NCBI GenBank assembly: GCA_003116875.1
Contig: BCKT01000002.1
Coordinates: 1,426,001 to 1,490,000, forward strand
Length of the DNA: 64,000 nucleotides
Direction of reading: 5' to 3'
Source: Takashimella koratensis
Taxonomy: Eukaryota; Basidiomycota; Tremellomycetes; Trichosporonales; Tetragoniomycetaceae
How positions within the stretch are numbered: position 1 is the first letter of the stretch; every line of letters begins with the position of its first letter. A program made the position numbers and the translations under genes. Below are positions 26,111 to 36,371 of the stretch, in pieces. Under the pieces are notes generated by a model. It was not told the DNA's origin and ran no database searches. It was given only the letters and a program-made list of their open reading frames with translations.

Positions 26111-26235
26111 TGCCTCTGCCTCTGCCTCTGCCTCTGCCTCTGCCTCTGCCTCTGCCTCTGCCTCTGCCTCTGCCTCTGCCTCTGCCTCTGCCTCTGCCTC
26201 TGCCTCTGCCTCTGCCTCTGTCTCTGTCTCTGCGC
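26111..26235 (+). repeat. Hexanucleotide tandem array (TGCCTC)n
   Basis: About 18 perfect copies of a TGCCTC unit followed by two TCTCTG-type variants. Two ambiguous bases (26107 and 26110) sit directly before the array, so the assembler did not resolve its edge and the true copy number is uncertain. It lies in the intergenic region upstream of AGS1; the Pro-Leu or Gln-Arg dipeptide frames through it are artefacts of the unit. Confidence 0.9.
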
Positions 26236-26922
26236 TGGCATGTATCTCTTCCATATACCTCTGATCCCTGCCATCCGCGTCGCTACTCGTACTGCGGCAC
26301 TCCTACCCGCTTGTGTTGTACACATACTTACTACACATGCGAGACATACGACACTTGCGCACTGCGGACCGCGGACCGCGGAATTGAATTACGGGCGCGT
26401 TTCAAATCCACCAGTGGTTCTGTTTCAACACACCTCTCTGCTTGCCGTCCATACTTAGCTTGCCCATCGTTCACGATTAGGTTAACGATTCAGCAGTTCG
26501 TTGATTCCGCAACTTCGCAGTTCACGTCTACGTCCACGTCCACGACCACGACCGGTTGCTTATTGTTTCATATCTGTTCATGATTCTACATACAACTTGT
26601 AGCCCACTTGGATCCCACTTCGTCACCCACGACTCAGACCGCTCACCTCCACGACCTAGACCATACCTACGACCTCGACTACCAAAGACCCTGTGAAATA
26701 ATGTATATCCTGTATATGACAACGAAAGCTATGGTCGCCCCTTCTCATTGCATGAGAAGAAGTGCGCCGAAGGTAATTTCTTTCTGTGAATTACAATGAC
26801 TGTTGAACTCTCACGGCACCTATACCTTCTGGAAGCTCGAGGGACCCCCGGAATCGATCTTTAGACCATGCTATGAGGCGACACCTCCTCGGTTCCGCCT
26901 TCCCCAACCTCCTCTGACCTCA

Positions 26923-28676
26923 CTACAGTTCGATCGAAACCAACATCCACTGCCTCGCGTCCCATGCGCACTCCCCAATCGGCGCTCCAGGCCGCACAGG
27001 TTGCCCTCCAACATACATGAGCGCATGCAAGAGCTCTGCAAGCCGATCGGGTTCTCGTTCGTCTTTATCGAGAATGAGAACGAGGTGGTCGGCGTTTAAC
27101 GAATCGCAAGCGAGGTCGAGCAAAGCCGTAAGACTGTCTCTGATATCGAGAGCGAGCGCAGGCGATGAAGGTGAGGATGAGGAAGAAGAGGAGAGAGAAA
27201 ATGGAGAGTTGAGAGATGCAGAGAATGGTGCGGAAGAGGTAGGCGAGGGATTCGTCCTTCTTCCTTGGGTGGGAGTGGGAGACGGAAACCGTGAGGGGTC
27301 GTGAGGACGCAAGACGGATGAGAAGTGCGGAGCAAGGTGTTCTACTCTCGCTGGAGCAGACGAATGAGTCGGTGGCAAGTGGACAAAAGTGGTTCGGCCC
27401 AACTGCGCGTCGTCGATCACGAACCCACGAAGGACGTGGTCTGGCGGTGTGACTATTTCTAGCATATGTGCCGCGGGTGTGATACGTTCTGCGTCGTGTG
27501 GGAAAAGAGAAGCGATGAGTGGTACGATTGGCGCGTTGTCTATTGGTCCGGATCCGGGTCCTATCCGAGTTGCAGAGGTAGAGGCGGGATCGAGGTGGAT
27601 GTTGTGACGTGGACTAAGGGGGTGAGATGGGTTGTCCGAATCCGAGTCGGTATCCGACATTGACCGGGAAGAAGAGGAGAGCGAAGGTGTGCCTGCCGAC
27701 GAATGTGTGTGCGATCCCGGTAAGAGGTGCGGCATCGGGATGTTCTGGAGGACCGGGAGACCAGCGGAAGATGCGGGAGTGAGTGGGAACACGGCCTGAC
27801 GAGGGGCGAGAGGGTGTGCGCTAGAGTGCGTGTGGAGAGGGTGGTTGGGTCGGGAAGGGATGTGCATGGCTGCGGTGAATGAAGACGGAGGAGTGAGCGG
27901 GGAAGAAGAGTGGATAGGGTGAGAGGTGTGGGATGAGTCGGTTGAAGTATGAGAGAATGGATCGAACAGGTAGGACGTCAAGGTCTCTCTCGCTTCCCTT
28001 GACGACTCGTCGACATTGTCCTGGGTGTGTTAGCGCATGTCGGTGAAAGATGGGGAACAAAGCCAAGACGGGTGGGCAAGGAGCGGGTGGGAGGAGGGAG
28101 GAGGGAAGAGTGAACTGGAGGAGGGTAGGGAGGAGGGGATTGAGTGGAGAGGGCGCAGGGCGTGGTGGGAGCATGTGGGGCCGCAATCCACCAAGGCAAT
28201 CACAATGACCATCGGGTGTAGTCACATGGGGATGGGGTAGGGATGGGTTGCGGTGATGGGGATGGGGATGCGGGGCGCAGTGGGGCTAAGGACTACGTGT
28301 CGACTTGCTCCGGGGATACGAGAATAGAGAGACAAGAAAGTCACGATATGATTGGGAATAGACCAAGATGTTGACCAAGACTGTGACCATGAGACGACAC
28401 GCGACACTCACGACGAGCGGGCTCCTCCTGCCTGCCTCAAAACCACTGCCTACCCCCGCCGGCGAACGTGGAGCAAGACGAGCCCGAGCTCGTACCGAGA
28501 CCGGTCGAACTCGAGCTCGAGCATGCGTCCGTGTAGACGTAGACTTTACCCCCCGACCCGCCAGTCCGGGCGACCGCGAGCGTGAGCGGGTCGGTAAGGG
28601 ATGCATAGGGCATAGACGCAGCGGCGGCGAAGAGGTTGGTTGGGGAGGAAAAAGGGTGTTTTGAATTTGGATTCAT
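26923..28676 (-). CDS. OAZ1: Ornithine decarboxylase antizyme, requires +1 frameshift
   Basis: Antizyme binds ornithine decarboxylase, blocks it and sends it to the proteasome, lowering polyamine synthesis. Exon 1 (28676-28412) opens with a 79-codon frame from ATG 28676 that stops at TGA 28439-28437. Exon 2 (28020-26923) encodes the antizyme core in another frame. Skipping the T of the TGA after UUU gives nine codons to the GTGAGT donor at 28411; phase-0 splicing to 28020 then enters the exon-2 frame exactly, for about 453 residues. The core shows VLRGFVIDDAQLGRTTFVHLPP, DSLTALLDLACDSLNADHLVLI, LDKDEREPDRLAELLHALMYVGG and VRPGAPIGE, matching the antizyme order (vertebrate: FAVLLEFAEEQL, RADHVFICF, REDRAALLRTFSFLGFEIV). 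It is about twice the usual length because of a Ser/Pro-rich insert between the shift site and the core. Regulation by polyamine-stimulated frameshifting is known for the family and inferred here. Confidence 0.88.
28437..28442 (-). promoter_or_regulatory. Putative +1 programmed ribosomal frameshift site (UUU UGA)
   Basis: On the minus strand the last codons of the first antizyme frame read TGG TTT TGA. A +1 slip over the T of TGA leads into GAG GCA GGC and the frame that, after one intron, encodes the antizyme domain. UUU-UGA is a slip site of the type reported for some antizymes; the Trp just before the slip codon region parallels vertebrate antizyme. No downstream pseudoknot was worked out. 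The intron begins 27 nt after the shift. Confidence 0.8.
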
Positions 28677-29419
28677 GGTAGCGTGATTCTTCAAGAGGTG
28701 CGGGGTGCGCGGCGGGCTCTAAGGGGTGAAGGTGGGTACGGTAATGTAGTGAGTGGGTAGGTGGTGTGTGGGTCGACGTGGGTTTGGTTTGTGCGTGGGT
28801 TGCTTTGTCGACAGTGGATGGGTCGAGGATTGATTGTGGAGGGAGGGGTTGAAGCAGTGGGTGCAGTGCGATAATGACGGTGTTGACCTGAGTGGGAAGT
28901 AAGTTGAGTAATGAGGAATGGTGTGGTGATTGCGAAATGGATGATGGTTGGATGGGAAATGGCAAATGGTGGCAACATGGATGATCGCCATCCAGGCTGG
29001 GTATGTGTGTGTGTGTGTGGATGGCGCTAGCACACACACCTTGGCCCCTTCCTTTTGCCTTGCCCTTGCCTGATTGGTCTCGAGACCAGGAGAGCGGCGA
29101 CCCGGGTCATCCGGATGATCTGGGTAATCTAAATCCTCCTTCCCTTTAGCCTAAACAGTTGTTCCCTTATCACAACCATCTGATATCACGTGATCCCGCC
29201 AGGCCTAGTGGCACTCGAGTGCCACTCTCATCTCTGTGCTTATGTAATCTGCCGTCGCTTTTGCCACTCCCGTCATCGCCTCGGTTCAACGTTTGCTTCA
29301 ACTCCCGTCGTCCGATTCACGTTGACATCTCGACATCCCACATTCCACACTCTCTCATTACCCATTACCCATCAACCATCCTTGCCTCTACCCACCTTTA
29401 CCTACCGCGACTACCCACA
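28677..29419. promoter_or_regulatory. Divergent promoter region of the antizyme and BI-1-like genes
   Basis: 743 bp between divergent starts. It contains a short TG run near 29002-29018 and C/T-rich leader sequence before 29420. No TATA box or coding sequence convincingly seen. Confidence 0.4.
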
Positions 29420-30749
29420 ATGTCCGCGCCTCCGCAGTACTCTGACAATCCTACCAAGTCGTATGGTGCCGCGGTTGATTCCGCTGGTCCAGGCGACACT
29501 GAACCTCTCCTCTCTACCTCTTCCCACCCTACCTCCCACCCTGGCCCCGGGCCATCCTCTGGTGGTGGTCCCTCCAACGCATGGATGGACGAAGCCTCTC
29601 CCGACGACCTTCCCGAGGACTTCAAAATCGGGGTCACCGTAGCCGATTGTGACGCAGTTATTCGCCTCGCGTTCATTCGTAAAGTCTACTCTATCCTCTT
29701 CGCTCAACTCCTCCTCACCTCCATCGTGGCCGCATCCATGTCACTCCCTCCCGTCGTCCAATTCACACAGAGTAACCCATGGATCATGTGGGTCCCCATG
29801 ATTGGCAGCCTCGTTAGCCTCGTGGGTGTTTATTGGAAGAGACACGATTTCCCAGCGAATTTGATCACGCTCGCTTTGTTCACGGTTTGCGAGAGTGTCA
29901 TGGTTGGTTTGGTCACGAGTTATACCGAGAGTCGCATTGTGAGTCATATCGAGCAGCACGATTGCGAGATGGGTTGAGAGTTGGAGATGGGGGAGGTGTG
30001 GTGGTTAGCAGAAGACGGCGAGAAGCAGAGGAGACAAGATAATATCATTCTTGTCTTTGATGCCTTGTTACCGCCTCTCTCTTCCGCCCCTCCCCTCACT
30101 CGGTTTCCTCTCTAGTCATCATCTTTCAATACTCACTGAAGCACTCAGGTCATCCAAGCGCTCTTCATTACCCTCGGCGTCTTCACGGGTCTCACCCTCT
30201 TCACCTTCCAAACCAAGGCAAGTTCAATACTCCACCTCCACCCCATTCCTTCTCTTGGTCGACTGCCCCGGCTGTTTCCTGACTCGTTCAGTTCGACTTC
30301 TCCTCTTTTGGCCCTTTCCTCTTCGCAGGTATCTGGGGCCTCATCACGACTTCCCTCGTCTCCATTTTCTTCCCATTCAACCAAACTCTCGACCTGGGTA
30401 TCGCTTGTTTCTCGGTGATCCTCTTCTCCGGGTTCATCTTGTATGATACGCAGCAGATCATGAAGCGACTGAGTGTGGACGAGGCGATCCTTGGTGAGTA
30501 GGACTTGATCGTGCTTCGTGGTCGCTAGCCTGGTGTGGAGGGAGATATCGTATCAGAGTTTTTGAGGCGATCAAGTAGTGACTAACGTTAATCCCAGGCG
30601 CACTTACGCTCTACCTCGACGCTTTGAACCTCTTCCTCAGCATCCTCCGCGTGGTAAGCATCTCCATTCCCTCTCTCTCGGTTCTTTCACCTCCAATTCA
30701 ATGACATGAGCTTACCCGGCATTAGCTCAACAACCAAAACCGCGGCTAA
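29420..30749 (+). CDS. BXI1: Bax inhibitor-1 family membrane protein (BXI1/LFG-like)
   Basis: Multi-span ER/vacuolar membrane protein of the TMBIM family, associated with calcium leak and stress or cell-death control. ATG 29420 starts a soluble Pro/Ser-rich N-terminus of about 80 residues (MSAPPQYSDNPTKSYG). Membrane segments follow: VYSILFAQLLLTSIVAASM, MWVPMIGSLVSLVGVYW, LITLALFTVCESVMVGLVT, ALFITLGVFTGLTLF, the conserved FDFSSFGPFLFAGIWGLI, and LGIACFSVILFSGFILYDT. The end has the family signature YDTQQIMKRL, ALTLYLDALNLFLSILRVL and NNQNRG. Exon joins: 29937/about 30151, a GC-AG intron at 30218-30291, one after ILG near 30494, and a last short exon ending TAA 30747-30749. Seven spans and the acidic pair in the YLDALN region fit LFG/BI-1. 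Subcellular site is inferred from yeast Bxi1. Confidence 0.93.
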
Positions 30750-32442
30750 ACCATTGCACCTCTTACAGTCTACTCCTCGTCTTGTGCAATTCTGCGAACC
30801 TGTCCTCCGTCTCTTTCGCGAAATGCTTCATCCATCGTTCTCTTTTATCCCTCGCGCAATCCTCCCACCCTTCACCCCTCCACGCACCTACTGCGCGACC
30901 CCTCTTCATTCTTGTCAAAACACCAAGACCCCTTTCCTCCCCGTCCCCTTCCCCGTTGCGTTGCGTTATTAACGAAAGTGATTCTGATTCTGATGTATGA
31001 CCCTTGTATCGTCACGGCTCGTTTATCTTTCCCCTCTCTCTTTGTCACTGTTACTTACTGTTTCCCCAACTTATGGTCACTTCCACATGTCCGCAAAGGA
31101 TTCAATCACAGGTATACCTTGCCTTGCAGGGTGTATGGCAATGTCAATTGCTCATTAGACCCAACAGCGACATGAGTTGGTTCCGCTCACTCGGACCGAA
31201 TCGAAACTTTTGCTCTAATACATATAAAACCTCTCACCAACTTGTAAGCTTAACATGTCATCCAAGACACTCCCAATGTCTCAGACGCACCCAGCACCAC
31301 CTTAATCTCCTTACCAACTCTACTATCCTCCCAGGATTTCGAACCAGCCTGACCCTTTTCCATCTTTACGTTTTTCCAATCTTCTTATATTGTTTTCTTT
31401 AATCTACGTATTTAACCTTTCCGCAGGTCTTTTTCAGTTTGAAACATCTCGCCATCACCGTTTGCCATCGCCTTTATCGTCGCCATCACCGTTTACGTCG
31501 CGATTGATCTTCCCTATCATCCTTTATACCCAGTATGAGACACTCCAGCCTGCTCCGAGACTCACTTCACTTCAGATCTACCTAAGTTTCTTCTCTCTCT
31601 TACTACTCACATCTCCGTGCTTACCTAGTTCAGGATGAGACAATCACATTTCACTCCAGCCTGCTCCGAAATCTTCCGCAGTCACGTACAGTTCACCCCC
31701 CCCCCCCCTCCTCTCCGTCGCCGAATCCAGCCACTCCGCTTGTCGCTGGATACTTGTCGTTTCTCTATCACCGCCCCCCGCACGCCGAACTCGGAGACTG
31801 AGACGATCGAAATACCTCACTGATCCCCTACACCCTGTACTCTTTACCCTGCACCCACGCTTCCGTCTGACTCAACGTACAGCGCTCGCATTCGGCGCCC
31901 CGCCCCTACTCACACTTACGCATTGACACGCTCACACTCTCACACACTCACACACTCACACACTCACAGTTCAGAGACCGATCGTCTCACCCTTCCTCTC
32001 GATCAGATCCCTTCTCCTCTCCTCTCCTCTCCGCTCCTCTCCGTCTCGGTCTTCTTCTCCTTCTCCGCAGACCACCGCACTATCGTTTTATTTCCCCTAG
32101 CTCGACGCTACTTTACGCGCTATCTCTACCTCACCATGTCTCGGCCGCAGATCGAAACGATCGTGATCGTGTCCGTGTCTGCTTACTATCGTACAAACTC
32201 ACGGGCAAGAGTTACGATTCTGTACGACCTAAGCCCAACCACCGATCCGGATAGGTCTCGTCCTCGGTAGAAGGTACTCCGTATGAGGTGAGGACGTATC
32301 CTTCAGAAGTGTATATAAACCCACCACCTCGTCGGTCTCTCCCAACTCATCCACTCAAGGACTTTACCCACTCTCCAACCAACTCCAACCCAACTCCACT
32401 CAACCCAACCCAACCCAGCCCACACACCTAACCCTCTTCGCA
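30750..32442. other. Spacer with protease promoter; no gene seen
   Basis: About 1.7 kb of T/C-rich DNA. A run of C at about 31697-31709 and a CTCACACA repeat at about 31930-31970 are present. No family, splice pattern or RNA gene was recognised. The last 150 bases hold the TATA box and leader of the aspartic protease. Confidence 0.4.
32312..32319 (+). promoter_or_regulatory. TATA box of the aspartic protease gene
   Basis: TATATAAA-type element (in GTATATAAAC) about 130 bp upstream of ATG 32443, followed by a C/A-rich leader of CCAACTC units. Spacing matches TATA elements found before other genes in this window. Confidence 0.6.
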
Positions 32443-34965
32443 ATGCACACCAAACTCCCTCTCTCTCCTCTCCTCCTCCTCCCTCTCCTTGCCTCCCCTG
32501 ACCCAGTCTCCGCCAACCCCGTTCGCCTCCCCTTCCCGGCTGTCCGTGGTCTCTCTTCCTCCATTTCGACTTCTACTTCCTCAATCTCTTCTTTCTCCTC
32601 TTTCACACCTTCCTCTTCACCTTCGTTACCTACTTCCTCCACCTTGTCTGCGCCGGTTTTACCCGCCGCTGCGGCTGCACCGTCCCTTGTTCTACCTATC
32701 CAGCGTCGCAACCCTTTAGCCTACCGTGATACTCCCTCTTCCGCCTCTTCTCCCTCCTTCTCTCCCTCCTCTCCCTCTTCCCCTTCTCCTTCCGCCAACT
32801 CCAACTCCACTTCCACGGTCGTTTTCACACCCGCTACCGCCGCCTTGGTGAAGCGTGAACAAGCCGAAGTTCGTAACAAGTACGCCAACGCAATGACCTA
32901 CCTCTCTGGTGTGGACCTTGCTCAAGCCGATATCTCGATCGACCCATCTGCCGTCCTTGGCGGGCTTATCGCATCCGTCGTCCCTGGCGCCGACGTATCC
33001 GGGGTCAACGGCGGAGTCGGGACAGTCACTGCTTCCGTCGCTGTTGGTGGGGTTAGCGGTGTAGTCTCTGCTCTCACACCGAGCGTCACTGCACCTGGTG
33101 CCGCCGGTTCAATGACTTCTACCGCACCGACGGCGTCCGCGCCCGCTTCCGCCAGCGGACAGAGCCAAGACCCAAACCAAAGTCTCCTGGACCTTCCTGT
33201 CCCTGGTAACGCCATAATCGCGACCGCTTCTGCTAGCCCAACATTCCAAGACAACTCGGTCGACTATACGACTAAACCATCTGACGCTCCACACCACAAG
33301 CGGGACCACCCATCCGATGCTGCCGACGCTGAAGCAGACCAAGCGAGCCCCAACGCACACGCGACCCTCGACGCACGCGCAACCACTACCTCCGCCTCCT
33401 CCAAATCTGCAACGTACGGAGCCGAGCCCTTGACGGATTTCATCCAAGGAAGCATGGACGTACTCTACTATGGCGGGATCGGAATCGGGTCGCCCGCGCA
33501 AACACTCACCGTCGACTTTGATACAGGTTCAGCGGATCTGTGGGTGCCTGTAAACTGCTCGGGTTGTGCAGGGACGCAATTCGTTCCTGGTAAAAGCTCG
33601 ACTTATGAGAAAGATGGGTCCAAGTTTTCCGTCGAATACGTGAGTTATATCTTCTCCTTACGATGGTTTTCTATCTCTTTCCTGTCCTCTGTGTTTCCTC
33701 TTTGTTTTCTCTTTACCTGTCTCTGATGGTCTTGGTTACTCTCTTGCTCGCTCGGCGCTGACGCACCTCCCAGGGGTCCGGCTCGGTCTCTGGCACCCTC
33801 GCCCTCGATACGGTCTCCATCGCGGGCACGTCTGTCTCTTCTCAATACTTTGGAGCAGTCAACTCTGAATCTGACGGGTTCAGCGGGTCCCCAAACTCGG
33901 GCGTCATCGGGATGGCGTTCAGCTCTATTGCGAGTTCAGGGAAACCGACATTCTTTGAGAACTTGATGAAACAGTCCGGGGTGGCTAGTTACTTTGGAGT
34001 GTTCTTGACGAGGCAGCAGGCTTCGGGCAGTGAGGTGAGTTCGGGGTCGACCTAGTCCACGAGGGAGACGGTGTCCCCCGAGGAAGGGGAACTGGTCATT
34101 AACTTGAATGATATCTTGCTGATACCCTCGACTAGATCTGTATCGGATGCTACAACTCGAAAAAGTACACGGGTTCAATCAGCTGGGTCCCCGTCGTATC
34201 CAAGTCGTACTGGTCCGTCTCGATGACTTCGATCACCGGTAACGGCAAGACCAACTCGCTAAAGAAGTCTATCGTTGCAGTGAGTCCTGGCCTGGCGGAC
34301 TACTTGCCTTTTCCCCTTTACTTAATGACTAGACTGACGCTTCTTTCTTTCTTCTCTCGTCTTGCACTTCGTACCCGACCCATGACTCGTCGCTCATGCA
34401 CTGAACATTCGCTCTTTAGGCAATCGATACCGGTACTACCCTCATCTACCTCCCCAACTCGCTCGCTTCCGCATTCTACGCTCAAATCCCAGGCGCTCAA
34501 GCAGCCAACGATATCGGGGACGGTTTCTACACTTATCCATGCAACTCCAACCCCCCCGTTTCACTTGGGTTTAACGGGATCAGTTTTGGTGTGAGCATGA
34601 AAGATTTTAATTTGGGATCGGTTAGTTCCGGAAGCAAGTGAGTACAAGTACCGTCCTATACGCTTCGGGATGAGGAGGTTTGGAGATACGACGAGTAGTG
34701 GTCAGTTGGGGAAAGTGCTGATATTTGTAGCACTTGCGTCGGCGCGGTCCTCGCTGTCGGGGACGGGTTCCCAGACGACCTCGCCATCATCGGTGATGCT
34801 TTCCTCAAGAGCTGTAAGTGTAGACTACTCATTCACCCCACATTACTCTTCTCTCTGTCTCACTCGGTTGCATGTCTCAAGTCGCTGATAAATCCAGGGT
34901 ACTCGATCTACGATTACTCCAACGGTGCCCGTGTCGGTTTCGCACGAAGCATTAACCCTGCTTAA
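32443..34965 (+). CDS. Secreted pepsin-like aspartic protease (A1 family)
   Basis: Starts at ATG 32443 with a secretion signal (LPLSPLLLLPLLASP). A long Ser/Thr-rich and Ala/Val-rich pro-region of about 270 residues follows, with dibasic Lys-Arg sites (TAALVKREQAE; APHHKRDHPSD) that could be Kex2-type cuts. The catalytic domain begins near YYGGIGIGSPAQTLTVDFDTG with the first active-site motif DTGSADLWV. The flap contains EYGSGSVSG across the first intron. The second active motif is AIDTGTTLIYLP, followed by the end IIGDAFLKS, YSIYDYSNGARVGFA and a stop at 34963-34965. Six exons; the joins S-N-TCVGA and KSWYSIYD are restored only by splicing. Both catalytic Asp are present, so it should be active. 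No GPI signal is seen, so it is likely secreted. Substrate unknown. Confidence 0.93.
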
Positions 34966-36371
34966 GCGTTGCGTTGGAATTAGGCCTAGGCTTTTCTTTG
35001 GTTGTGTTCTCAGGATTGGATTTAGGTGTATCAGTAGCAGAGTATCAGTAGCAGAGTATCAGTATTCGTATCGTACCTGTATCAGCAACGACAGTGTCAG
35101 ACCGGTTTTTAGATTATGACTTTGATAGACCGCGATTAGATGTTCAGATAGACTTTGATAGATTCAGTTTAGATGAATGCTCTGACCTCGACTCTGGTTA
35201 TTGCTTTCTTCTAATGGTTCCCAAAAACGCCCTAGCCTATGTTAACACGACTAAACGGGAGAACGAGTTTGATAAGGTGCTCCGATCGATTTTGCCATTA
35301 CCACGCAGAGTTACATTAAAGAAACAGGACAAGGTCGAATTAGGTGTAAACAAAGACAAGGTTTAAGGAACACGGTAACAAGAGTCGACAAGGGACAGGA
35401 GACGAGTGACAAGGGGAAAAAGGAGACAAGGAGTGTGAGATAGAGGGTACGAATGAGGTAAGAGTGGAAGGGAAACAGGGGTGGGTAAAGGGGTACAGAT
35501 CGTATCGGGATGAAAAGATATAGAGTATCACGTAGGTGTAGAACAAGAGACAGAATGGAAGTAGGACGTAGAGGTAGGACGGTAGGAGAAGAAAGATAGA
35601 GGAGTGGGAGTGGGAGTGGAGTGGAATGGAGTGGAGGGGGGAAGGGGAAGGACTTGTTTCTCAAAGGAGAAAAGGAGAAAAAGTGCGAAAAGAATCAAGT
35701 AGTTCTACAATCTCTCTACAACGTGGATAAGCTGTGTAGTGTAGACAAAAGACGAACCGAATAGGACAAGCACTGAACTGCGAGTATAAAAAGGGCGGTC
35801 TAAGACACAATGCGTAAAATCGGTGCAACGAAACTCGTTCCGTCCCGGTAAAGGTCGGTCAGTAGCCGAATCTCAACAAACTTGGAACCGAGTGACCGTT
35901 GTTCGTTTGTGAGAGCGTGAGAGCGATGTTGGTTCGTGGGGCGTGGGAGAGTCGGCAAGTTTGGGATAAGCGAATAAATAATGGATAAAATGAAGCGCGA
36001 CATGAGATGAGAGACACGGAAATGAAATACGCGAGTATCGACATGTACCGTAAAATCCGAGCTTCAAAAGGGATGCTGAGCTCATGTGGATCCTCATGTC
36101 GAGTCGGTGGGGTCGAGTCGGCGTGGAAGGCAATGAGAGATAAGAGATGACGAACACGAGATTATACAACGATTTCTATATCTCATTGTCAGTATCTGCT
36201 TGGGATCTGTTCGCACCAGCACTCACCTAGATGGACAAGAAGATCTCTCTCTCCCTTACTCTCCTCCTCCTTTTCCCTCTCCCCTCTCTTCGTCCTCGCC
36301 CCTCGCTCCCAGCTTGACTGCCCCTCCCTGCCCAACTCCCTTCCCATTCCTCACCACACCACCCACCGCAC
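34966..36371. other. Convergent spacer; no gene seen
   Basis: About 1.4 kb between the 3' ends of the protease (+) and the next gene (-). A/G-rich on the plus strand from about 35330 to 35700. It contains a 14-bp tandem repeat at 35028-35064. No convincing coding frame. Confidence 0.4.
35028..35064 (+). repeat. 14-bp tandem repeat, about 2.6 copies
   Basis: Unit GTATCAGTAGCAGA at 35028-35041 and 35042-35055, then a partial third copy to 35064. It sits just 3' of the protease stop, probably in its 3' untranslated region. Confidence 0.85.

Larger units (their letters stand above)
23129..26922. promoter_or_regulatory. Long gene-free upstream region of AGS1
   Basis: About 3.8 kb between the AGS1 start codon and the 3' end of the antizyme gene (both minus strand). 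Open frames here are low-complexity and lack any recognisable family or splice pattern. It holds G-rich and C/T-rich tracts, ATCTC-type short repeats near 25225, a GGGGGA tract at about 25300-25326 and a hexamer array at 26111-26235. Such length suggests an extended promoter and/or long 5' leader for AGS1, but no individual site can be named. Confidence 0.4.

Noticed and set aside
26056..26583. Plus-strand frame with a Pro-Leu repeat (and Gln-Arg on the minus strand)
   Set aside because: Created by the TGCCTC hexamer array next to ambiguous bases; no supporting context.
31325..31350. GGTTCGAAATCC on the minus strand as a possible tRNA B box
   Set aside because: The flanking bases do not form a T-arm and no A box lies at the right distance.
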